Assembly (NCBI GenBank): GCA_958450365.1
Contig: CAUEEP010000264.1
Coordinates: 20,400-84,399, forward strand
Direction of reading: 5' to 3'
DNA length: 64,000 bases
Origin: Mesorhabditis belari
Lineage: Eukaryota > Nematoda > Chromadorea > Rhabditida > Rhabditidae
Shown: piece by piece, positions 35,780 through 45,706 of the stretch
Numbering within the stretch: position 1 is the stretch's first letter
Layout of the letters: the number at the start of each line of letters is the position of its first letter
The notes under the pieces: model-generated
Told to the model about the DNA's origin: nothing
The model's input: the letters and a program-made list of their open reading frames with translations, nothing else
Database searches by the model: none
Translations under genes and position numbers: made by a program

Positions 35780-36867
35780 TATATCATTACAGTAGATGGT
35801 GAGTTTCTTTGAATCAACGCTTTTTTTAAAACTTGTCCCTTTTCTAAAGCTATCATAATCCTGTCTCTAGTTTAATCTATGCACTTTGTATCATTCAATT
35901 AACTCCGAGATTAGAACAAGCTTAAATTGAATAAAACTACATAAACTTTACCCTATTCTTAGTGCATAGATTAAACTAGAAAGTTGAATCTATGCTACGG
36001 TTACTTTAAACCTCAGTTACAGTTACTTTAAACCCTACCTTTATCAGATTATTGTAGTTTTAAAAAGCAGACACTTTTTTTGCAAAACTTTTACAGCATT
36101 TTTAGATTGATACAAAAAGATAGAGTCTTCATTTTTCAACAAAATATTTGTGAAAAGAATCTCTCCATTGAAATGTAAAATCCTCGTCCTTTGATGGGAA
36201 AAGAATAACAAAATCGAAATGATTCATCGAATTTCTTTCCTTTAAACGCAAATTTTCTGTTCCTCGTCTATTCAAACTTTTTCTAGTGCCATTCTTTCTA
36301 AGAATTAGTTAATAGCTATTTTTATAGATCCTCTTTTAAACTAAACTATTGCCTACCATTGATCGAATGTTTCAGAAAAAAATTGCAAAACACTTGATCA
36401 ACACAAAATATTGTACTAGCCAGGCAATCCAGAGCCCGAGTCCAGATACAATCTTGCAGCAGTTGGACCTGGACTCAAGATAGATCTGAGCCTGACTTGG
36501 CTTTCAATCTAGATCGAAATATCTTAGTTATAATTGATTAAAGAGATTGCATATCTTTTGTCTGATCAATTCCTTTGTTCAGCACTTGTTTACTGTAAAT
36601 TTTCGCATATTTTCTGCAAATTTCAAATCACGAGATTCTCGAGAAATTTTCTTACTGCATAGAATTCTTTTTGAGTCATGTGTTTGGGGGGAAACAAGCA
36701 ATAGCTTTAGACTAGAAAAACTAGAGAAAAGAGAAAAGAAAAGAAAAACCACGTGATTGCACCAAAATCGTTTTTCTTCCTAAAAAAGGAAAAATGGAAA
36801 AATGGAAAATCAGAAATATTGGAAAAGCGTGCACATTTCGAAGCCCTTTTACACGGAAATTGAAAAT

Positions 36868-36966
36868 ATTCCTTTAAATATTGCTTTAAATATTGCTTTA
36901 AATATTGCTTTAAATATTGCTTTAAATATTCCTTTAAATATCCCTTTAAATATCCCTTTAAATATT
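36868..36966. repeat. 12-bp tandem repeat (TTTAAATATTGC)
   Basis: Eight copies of a 12-bp unit with small variants (TTGC, TTCC, TCCC). The resulting repetitive open frame (ALNI repeats / YLKQ on the other strand) is not considered a gene. Confidence 0.9.
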
Positions 36967-37086
36967 GCATTTTTCTTTTTCTTTTCTGAAAGTTTATCCA
37001 TAAAATGATTCATTTTTTAGAAAGGAATTTGATAAAGTTCAAAGAATGAACTTTGGCCTATAAACTAACTCAATAGTAAATTGGGT

Positions 37087-37140
37087 TAGTTTATACCCAA
37101 TGTTTATACCCAATGTTTATACCCAATGTTTATACCCAAT
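37087..37140. repeat. 13-14-bp tandem repeat (TTTATACCCAATG)
   Basis: Four copies of TTTATACCCAATG in a row. Confidence 0.85.
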
Positions 37141-37186
37141 AGTACCATTGTGAGTCTTGGCTACAAATCCCTACGATTAATCCAAG

Positions 37187-37440
37187 ATCGAGTCCAACTA
37201 TAGGTCCAACTGCTGCTCAGCCAAAAGGCGAAGTTCGCTTACAAATAGCTTTGATATGCTTTGCCTTACTATTAACGTGGAAAATAAACCTTAATTTATA
37301 AACCTTAATTCTCAAAAATCGAGTCCAACTATAGGTCCAACTACTGCTCAGCCAAAAGGCTATATTTTGAGAATTTTAAATAAGGTTTATTTTCCAGGTA
37401 AGGCAAACCATATCAAAGCTATTTGTAAGCGAACACTTTT
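37187..37440. repeat. Composite direct and inverted repeat
   Basis: ATCGAGTCCAACTATAGGTC... occurs at about 37187-37231 and 37318-37362 in direct orientation, while the following segment (37232-37312, with AGTTCGCTTACAAATAGC) returns inverted at about 37366-37438 (GCTATTTGTAAGCGAAC). Confidence 0.8.
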
Positions 37441-37914
37441 TATTCCCTCATTCCATTTCCCTATTCGTTGTTTTTCGTGTGTGCGTGTGTGCGTGCGTGC
37501 ATTTTTCGTGCAACTCCCCCACAAAATCAAGTTCACAACTTTTTCCTTTCCCTTTCAACTCAAAAAAAGATAGTTCAATTTCTCGAGGGTGAAAGAAAGA
37601 AGGTTTTGAGTGTTTCAAACAAAGTACAACATGGGATTTTCACAGAAAAGTCTGTTGAAGTGCCCATTTCTCTGCCTTTATAACCCTTTGAGATATTTGT
37701 TGAGATGAGCAGAGTTCTCTTGTTTGACTCAGACACCTTAAAGATGTTTTTAAACATCTTTAAACTTTCAACTGAATCCCTTCAACACATTGAACTATTT
37801 CAGATATCAAAGAATCTTTTCTACTGTTTATTTCTTTTCAATAGATGAAGACACAGATCTGTCACAAACAATCCCTTCAATCTATTGTTTATTGTATTCG
37901 ATTTCTTTGTTTTC

Positions 37915-37951
37915 GTTTACAGATTCCCTGTTTACCAGGGAATCTGTAAAC
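37915..37951. repeat. Perfect 16-bp-stem hairpin
   Basis: GTTTACAGATTCCCTG and its exact complement CAGGGAATCTGTAAAC separated by 5 bp. Confidence 0.85.
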
Positions 37952-39237
37952 GGGCAACATTCAATTTTTGAAAAAAATAAAGTCAATTCTAGAAGAAAAA
38001 TATTTGTAAACAATTCAGATTTCAATCTGGATGACTTTTGGTTTACTTTTGAATGTATTGAATGTACTTTTGAATAGCTTTTGCTTTTGCTAAAGCTTTT
38101 GTTCTTCTGTTCTTCTGTTCTTCTCTTTTCTTCTTCCTTTGCTAAAGCTAAAGCATTTGTTCAACTTTGGTAGATTGATCAGGTAAAGGCAAAGTTCAAG
38201 CTTTGTTTTATTCTAGGCTTTGTTCAAGTGTTGATTTCACAATGATTCCTTGTGCATTGTGGTCAGACTCAGACAAAGGGATTGGGATTGATCTTAGAAA
38301 AAATCGAGAGGCAATCATTGAACGAAACGAACCGGGAAAGGGAGTCGTTGATTTGCGGTTCTCCACAGATCCTCCTGCCCCCCTCCCAGATCTATTTACC
38401 CACCTCACAGCTTCACAGCTTCACACCTTTCCCTCCATTTACCAACTTTCTTCATACCTATATTTTTACTTTACTCTATATCTTTTGTGCTCTCATTCTC
38501 TCGCCTTTCTTTACCTCATCATTCAATTATTGGACTCAATTCGCCCATTCTCATTTATCCTTCATTTCCAAATTACTCACCAATCAAATCTTTCGCAATT
38601 TTCTCATCAACTTACCCCATTTCTTCACACTTTTCCCATAAAAATCTTTCTCATCTCTCAATCTCTTTCAATTCTTCAACTTTTCCTTTACTTTTTCAAC
38701 TTTTCCTTTACTTTTCCTTTACTTTTTCATCGTTTCCCCCTTTTTTCCTCATCTATTCTCTCAACCATTTGTTTAAGACGATTTCTTGGAAAGATTCTGA
38801 TTCAGATCATTGAGTAAACGCAAAATTTTTATATTTATAATTATATTTATAAATCAAACACATTATAGCTTAACTTATAATGTACATCCATTGCTCATTC
38901 ATTCCCTTACCCCAATACCCGACTGACTTTACCAATTCACCTTTCTTTTGTCAACTTATTGACCAACTCATCAATATTCATTGAGTTATTGACCAACTCA
39001 TCAAGTCATCAAGAGTTATTGACCAACTCATCAATATTCAATGAGCTAGAAATGTAAGGAAATCGATTCTAAATTTGTTTGAAATTCTGAAAAGATTGCT
39101 GATTTATTTATTTTTTTCAAAAAATGCTTGTACAAAAAGTGCTACTCATTCCTAAACTGGAATCAAAATCATAAAGGGTAAAAGTACTTCTTTGCCAAGC
39201 TGAGACACTCAAAAAGCATTTTTGAGTAGATGAGTAG

Positions 39238-39619
39238 CTCCTCTTAACTCCTCTTAACTCCTCTTAACTCCTCTTAACTCCTCTTAACTCCTCTTAACTC
39301 CTCTTAACTCCTCTTAACTCCTCTTAACTCCTCTTAACTCCTCTTAACTCCTCTTAACTCCTCTTAACTCCTCTTAACTCCTCTTAACTCCTCTTAACTC
39401 CTCTTAACTCCTCTTAACTCCTCTTAACTCCTCTTAACTCCTCTTAACTCCTCTTAACTCCTTTTTCTCCTCTTAACTCCTCTTAACTCCTCTTAACTCC
39501 TCTTAACTCCTCTTAACTCCTCTTAACTCCTCTTAACTCCTCTTAACTCCTCTTAACTCCTCTTAACTCCTCTTAACTCCTCTTAACTCCTCTTAACTCC
39601 TCTTAACTCCTCTTAACTC
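39238..39619. repeat. 10-bp minisatellite (TCCTCTTAAC)
   Basis: About 38 near-perfect copies over 380 bp with one interrupted unit (CTTTTTCTC) at about 39462-39471 that shifts the register. The unit is nearly homogeneous, which suggests recent expansion. Confidence 0.95.
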
Positions 39620-40009
39620 ATACCAAAATCTTTTTTCGATTTCTCTTTTGCTTCTTGAAATGTTTGCAAAATCAAGGAAATTAAGGGGGTTTTTCGAAAG
39701 AGAAACGGCTCGTTCGTTTCCAAGGTCACTTCTCGCAAATGTCTCTCTTTCATGTCTTTTCCTTTCCTTCATTTCCCTTAAAAATCTCCCATAAACACTC
39801 ATTTCCCCTATAAGAAACAGCTTCTTATTTATCGCTCTCATTTCTTGTCTTTCTTGAGAGTTTTTGTCTGATTTGGTGGTTAGATTTAGAAGTTCTTGTC
39901 TTCTTGTCGCTGTCTAGACTGTGTTCCTCTCAAATAAATAATTATTTAAATCAATTTATTTAAATCATTTGTTTTTTGTTTGAATAACACGTCAAAAAGA
40001 TGCCTGTTT

Positions 40010-40260
40010 GGGGGGTGGGACAAATGCGACCTTTTTTTGCGAATAAAAAGACAAATGCGACCTTTTTGACATTTGCGCACCTTAGGCAAGGCCGTAGAGC
40101 TTCGAAAATATTTCCATATAAGGGAATCTACGCATACGCTTCCCTTCTATGAAAACATTTTTGAAGCTCTACGGCCTTGCCTAAGGCCTTTTCCAGCAAA
40201 AAAAAAGGTGCGCAAATGTCCCGGTGCGCAAAAAAAAGGTCGCATTTGTCCCCCCCCCCT
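40010..40260. mobile_element. Foldback MITE, family A (copy 2, short form)
   Basis: Begins GGGGGGTGGGACAAATGCGA and ends TCGCATTTGTCCCCCCCCC. Inner arms carry TTGCGCACC and a mirrored AGGCAAGGCCGTAGAGCTTC. Same inner arms as copy 4 at 62120-62592, different from copies 1 and 3, so the family has two interior types. Confidence 0.87.
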
Positions 40261-40274
40261 GTTTGTTAATAAAT

Positions 40275-40542
40275 TACCGTAAATACTGTAATAGTCGCCC
40301 ACCCCCCTCGTACAGTCGCGTAGTCGCAAAAGTTTTTTAGTATTTCATTTTTTTCAAAGCGCCCGTACTTTCAAAAAATGCGTCTTTGGTATCAAAAAAT
40401 AGCCCTGAATTTCAGCTATTTTTTGATACCTAAGCGCGCATTGTAGCATAAAATCAGTGTCGAGAAAAACTCGTTCAAAGCTAGACTACACAACACTCCG
40501 CACCGTCATTATGGGGGTGGGTTACTATTACAGTATTTACGA
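40275..40542. mobile_element. Foldback MITE, family B (copy 2)
   Basis: Nearly identical to the copy at 31362-31624 over its whole length, starting TACCGTAAATACTGTAATAG. The right end reads TACAGTATTTACGA. It lies 15 bp from a family A element. Confidence 0.88.
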
Positions 40543-40797
40543 TATTAGTTTTTAGTTATATATTCACACTCAGTTATATGTTTTTGATCAAAAGTCATCT
40601 TTATCAAAAAGCTTTTTGATATAGCAAGTTTTTTTTTGCAAGCAATCCCATAAAATTTTGGCAAAGTCGCAAAAAAAATGACGTTTTTTTCTTTTTTTGA
40701 ATGGCCATTGTTTGGATGCTTTTGGAGAAAAGAAAAGAAAAATCCTCTTTTCAGGCACTTTTTGCACAAAGTAGCCTTTGCATTTACTCGAAAAACG

Positions 40798-40872
40798 CTT
40801 CCAAAAGTTCCCCTTTTTAAAAGTTCCCCTTTTTAAAAGTTCCCCTTTTTAAAAGTTCCCCTTTTTAAAAGT
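40798..40872. repeat. ~18-bp tandem repeat (AAAAGTTCCCCTTTTT)
   Basis: Four to five copies of AAAAGTTCCCCTTTTT in tandem. Confidence 0.85.
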
Positions 40873-41716
40873 TCTACGAATCTTTACTTCACATTGGAAT
40901 CATAATATAAAAGTTCTCAGATCTAATTTTTTTCTATTCGAAATATCCTCCGAAATTCTGCAACTTTCTATTCGAATTATCCTCCGAAATTCTGCAACTT
41001 TCTCCTGTTTTGTGTCACCACCGAAAAAGACGTCAATTTCCTGGGAAAAACAATGGGAAACTTCCTGTAATTTGAGATTTTTGAAAAAAAGAGAACACTT
41101 TAGAGTGTGCATTACTCGAAAGAACGACACTCTATTTTACAATATCTTTTCTATTACAAAGACACTCTATTACAATATATTTTCTTATTCTAAACCCTCA
41201 ATACTCTTTAGTAAATAAAAATGGAGTTTTCTTCGACTCATATCTAAATATCATAATCTCGAAAATTTCCCAAACGTCATCCTCTTTTTCATCTCTATCA
41301 TCCAATCGATCTCTTCTCTCCAAAGAAATTCCCCAGAGAAATTCTCTTCTTGCAAACATGCACGAATTTTGCTTATCGTTGAAAAATAACGAAAAATTTC
41401 TCTCCTCATTTTACTCGTCTTTTTACATTTTTTTTTTGGTGACTCGTGGCCATCCATCTGTATTTTGAGATAACAAATCGTTTCTTTCATTCCCTTTTAT
41501 CTTTTATCTTCTTGTTGATCGTCTCTCTTCATTGCACTCTTCCCAGTTTCATGCAAATAAACTTTTATTCATAAAAACAAAACAAAGTGTGCCTTTTAAA
41601 TGGTTTTTTTTTGCATTTCGTTGATAAGAATATATATATAATAGTACAGTTTCTGTAGAGGGGAGATAAAATTGGACTCTAATTTCCTCTCAAGCTAAAG
41701 GAAGACTGCAAAAATC

Positions 41717-41893
41717 CGGTCAAACTTTAACATTTTGTTTGCTTTTAAGAAATACTTAAAAAGTTTGTGAGTTTTTGATTGGTTACAGGCTTTTCGATAA
41801 GCTGCTAGCTGCTAGCTGATAGATAAGCTGCTAGCTGCTAGCTGATAGATAAGCTGCTAGCTGCTAGATAAGCTGCTAGCTGCTAGATAAGCT
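41717..41893 (+). repeat. Duplicated segment (copy 1) plus GCTGCTAGCTGATAGATAA tandem
   Basis: 41717-41813 (starts CGGTCAAACTTTAACATTT) recurs at 42553-42650. It runs into four to five units of AAGCTGCTAGCTGCTAGCTG at 41799-41893. The phrase GGACTCTAATTTCCTCTCAA also occurs twice (about 41673 and 41900). Confidence 0.8.
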
Positions 41894-42552
41894 GCTTTTG
41901 GACTCTAATTTCCTCTCAAGCTAAAATCAGACTGCTTGAATTTACTATGAAAGATCTTATTCTTTGAAAATTATATTAGTAAATTGATCTTTAGTTGCTT
42001 AATAGTATTTACTTTATATGTTAGCTTTTTGTTGTTAGTTGTTAGTTGTTGGTGTTATCTCTTGTTATCTTCTAAAGCTTTATGAGCAGCTAATCGCTTC
42101 TCTAAGCTGTTTCGTGTCATCTTGGTGTCAACAAGTGAAACTATTTGAGTTTAATACAAAGATAATACTAAAATAGTGAGAAAATCCTCAATTAAGACCG
42201 ATTTTTGAAGAAATTCTCGACAACTTTACTTCCTTGAAGAATTCCTATCACTTTATTCAATGAAAAATTCCCGAAATTCTTTTGATCTCATCAAATTGCG
42301 TGTTTTTGAAAGGAGGAACTTGAGCTTAAGTCCAAAAGTCCTAAGGAACATACACAAAAAAACATTCAAAATGATTTATGGAGGAATTTACGTGTGTTCT
42401 TCTTTTCTTTTCCTCAACAAATCCCCTCAACTCGATCACTCTTCCCGTTCTCTCCATCTCCTTTTTTTTTCTTCTCGAGGCCTCGTTTCGCAGTAATGTC
42501 CTTTTGCCCAAAAGCTTTCAGTTTTCAGTTACCAAAAGAAAGAAAAAAAAAC

Positions 42553-42658
42553 GGTCAAACTTTAACATTTCGCTTTTGTTTGCTTTTAAGAAATACTCAA
42601 AAAGTTTGTGAGTTTTTGATTGGTTACAGGCTTTTCGATAAGCTGCTAGCTGATAGAT
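42553..42658 (+). repeat. Duplicated segment (copy 2)
   Basis: Same orientation as copy 1, with a 7-bp insertion (CGCTTTT) near its start and only one GCTGCTAGCTGATAGAT unit. Confidence 0.8.
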
Positions 42659-42989
42659 TATAGGCATTCAACGATCAATGACCTAAACTCGTATTGTTAT
42701 CTGCTACTAGAGCTACTAGATTATAGTTTATGGCGTTTTCTAGAGTCAGATTGTATTAGCTAACAATAATGAACTAGTGCTGGATTACTATAGTAAAGCT
42801 AGTTGCTAGTACTCTAGTTTTAGTACAATTTGAGTACTGTGACTCCAGTTACAGTAATCCAATACCCTTTAGTACAATTGGTGAATTGTAACTCCAGTTA
42901 CAGTACTCCAAAACTTCAGACACTGTAACCAGTAATTTAATAACAGTACTCCAGTCTTGTCTCCAGCAAGCCAGCACTTCAATCATAAT

Positions 42990-43145
42990 AAACTCTAGTC
43001 AAAGTACTCCAGGACTCCAGTACTCAGCTCAGCTGTAGTATTGGGTACTAAAGTACTAGTATTGGGTACTACAGTACTAGTGTTGGGTACTATAGTACTA
43101 GTATTGGGTACTACAGTACTACAGTACCCAATACTCGAGCTAAAA
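42990..43145. repeat. Degenerate TACTAG/TATTGGGTACTA repeat
   Basis: Several interleaved copies of GTACTAGTATTGGGTACTA and ACTCCAGTTACAGTACTCCA. Confidence 0.75.
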
Positions 43146-44269
43146 CCCCAGTTACAGTACTCCAATTATAGAATACGACTTCTACTAGATAAGCAGAATT
43201 TCAAACTTTGAATCTTTCTTAAGATCTGTTCCACAGCTCTCCCTAAGCTCAGAAAACGCAAACACTCATCACCTAGTACATGGAAATCACCGATTTTCCA
43301 CAAAATCACCCTCTTTTTACCCATTTCTGACCAAACTTTCTCTTTCTAATTTATCTTATCTTTTTTGGACAAATTCATTGGACAATAACGAGAAACTGAG
43401 ATCTCCATTTTCTTCTCACCAACTGTTCCCTGTTCCCTTTCATACCTTTCATATTTTTATTTCCCAAGAGAACTTTTTAGGTTTCAAATGGACATTCCAA
43501 TTTTTTTCATTCTTTGATTCAAAGTGATGATCTCAATGAGGGGAAAAAAAAAAAGGGGGCAGCTGTCCCTTTCCCTTACCAAATCCCCCTCCTCATTGAA
43601 TCCCCATTCTTCTCCTCAAAACTTTTTCCTTTTTCTTAACACTTTCATCGCCTTTCCCGACAACTTCCTAGTTGTTTCGATTCAAATTTCATTTTTTCCA
43701 TTTTCTCTTGCCAAATCTTATGCCATTTTGTGGCAAAATGTGGCTACATGATAGGAAAGAAATTTCAATTTAAGCACATTTTACATGTCGAAATTGTCAC
43801 TCTACTTTCTATACATTTTCGTTTCTATTTTGATATTTTGTTGTTGCCGACGAATCTTTTTTTTCCCTTTCCTTTCCCTATTCCTTTTCTGATAAGCCGA
43901 TCAAATATTTATTACCCATTTTTTGCCATTTTTTTTGTCATTTTGACCATTTTTTGCCATTTTTCGTGCAAAATATTTCAAATTCGATTTTTTTTATCGT
44001 GAAACATTTAAATGATCAAAATGGCGACTTTTAAAAAATGGGAAAACCTCTAGTTTCGTTTTACAAAACAGTTAGAGAAGTTATCCGTTTTGTACTGTGT
44101 GCTGTACTTTGTGCTCTAATGAAAACATTCCCATTCTAATGTACTCAGTTACATTCTATTTCTAATGTACTCATTCATTCCCATTCTAATGTACTCATTC
44201 GAATGTACTCAGTTACCTTTCACCGTTGTGCAATTCTCGAAGAAAATCTCAAACCGAGTGCACTAGAAA

Positions 44270-44309
44270 GAATGTGTTTACGTTGCTTTTGAGCAACGTA
44301 AACACATTC
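44270..44309. repeat. Perfect 18-bp-stem hairpin
   Basis: GAATGTGTTTACGTTGCT and its exact complement separated by TTTG. Could act as a terminator-like or precursor hairpin, but nothing around it supports a gene. Confidence 0.8.
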
Positions 44310-45361
44310 TCAGGAAATAGTTTGATCTGTTGATGAGAAACGAAACTTTTCCTTGTCCATCTACTCTCAAACTTAGAAACACACTCCCTCTGGTGCACTC
44401 CTTTATTTGTGCATTATCCCCTTATCTGTCTTGAGTTTAAAAATCGAAAATACTAGTTTTATATACTAGAAAATACTAGAAAATACTAGAAAATACTAGT
44501 TTTTCAAAATAAATCAATTTTTTTGAAAAAATTCAAAAAAAAAAAAACAAAAAAAACACAATTCCAACTTTCTAAATCAAAAAGAAAACCTAACTTTGCA
44601 ATTTTTCGATAAAAATTTTTAAAAAAACCAACAAAAGATTAATAGAAAAAGAAACAGAAAAAGAAAAAGAAAAAGAAATGATCCATGTCATCAGCATCAG
44701 CATCAGCAGTGTGCAAAAGAAATTTCAAAGACAAAAAGAACTTTTGAGAAGCTCTGAGGAAAAAAATCTCTTCTAGAGTATAGCCTGAGAAAAACGATTC
44801 GATTCGAAAACAAATAGATCAACTTTTTTTTACTCATTTTTCTCTCTCTCTCCCTTGCACCTTGCATTTCTCTCTCTTTTCAAACATCTCTACTTTCATC
44901 AATCTTTCAACTTTTCTTTTTTTGATTATCTTGAAATTTCTGAGTCAACTTGTCATTTTGCAGCGATCAAAGAGAGCCAGACTCCTCAAATTCTTTTATG
45001 TATTTGCCTTTTAGTGCACTCGATGATTTTTCTGCTTTATTCTTAAATTTTGATCTGTGCTTTGATCGAAATCTTTGAATATTTTGATGAATAAAGTGCA
45101 TCTCATCATTAATCGGAAATTCTTTTGATCTTCTTTTGTTTGATGTCTTGAAGATGTCTTACAATGTCTTACAATGTCTTACAATTCCCTCCCAGCTTTT
45201 GCAATGATCAATCAGTTTCCTTATTTTCTTTATCTAGTTCTTTTCTGTACTTTAAACTCGGTCTAAACACATCCTTTCTAGTATACTCCGTCACTTTTCT
45301 CACAATGATTAGCATTTGATTGGTTCTGTAAATGTTACTTTAATGTACTTTGTGCATAAGA

Positions 45362-45512
45362 AACTTTCTAGTGATTTCTAGTGATTTCTAGTGTTTTCTA
45401 ATGATTTCTAGTGTTTTCTAGTGATTTCTAGTGCTTTCTAGTGATTTCTAGTGCTTTCTAGTGATTTCTAGCCCTTTCTAGTGCCTTCTAGTGCTTTCCA
45501 GTGCTTCCTAGT
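45362..45512. repeat. 10-11-bp tandem repeat (TTTCTAGTGA/C)
   Basis: About 14 units of TTTCTAGTGAT or TTTCTAGTGCT, increasingly diverged to the right. Confidence 0.88.
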
Positions 45513-45706
45513 GCACTAAATTTGTCTCCTTTTCAACGAAAAGTGAAAATTAGTACACTAGAAGTCTAAGCACAAAGTATGTACATGTACAAAGCACATT
45601 TTACATGTCAAAATTGTCATTCTACTCCCCGTTTTACCATTGATTTCATTATCTTTCATTAAATCAATTAATCGAAAACATTTCCAGTTGAAATCCCTTT
45701 CAAAAG

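Larger units (their letters stand above)
34410..45706. other. 11-kb repeat-rich interval without convincing genes
   Basis: Searched in all frames; open frames are short, low-complexity (Phe/Ser/Leu-rich) and lack splice-consistent partners or family motifs. The interval is made of MITEs, tandem repeats, local duplications and AT-rich filler. It may be intergenic, or a very large first intron/5' region of the BTB gene downstream. Individual elements are listed separately. Confidence 0.6.

Noticed and set aside
36802..37008. Repetitive ALNI/YLKQ open frames
   Set aside because: Products of the 12-bp tandem repeat read in both directions.
38203..38817. 204-codon open frame on the plus strand
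   Set aside because: Composition is Phe/Ser/Leu/Tyr-rich from a TTC/CTT-rich stretch, two other frames are also open there, and no family motif appears.
34410..45706. Cluster of type-1 piRNA genes near PRG-1
   Set aside because: I looked for the CTGTTTCA upstream motif by eye and found no enrichment; the single match near 16878 lies inside RRP12 coding sequence.
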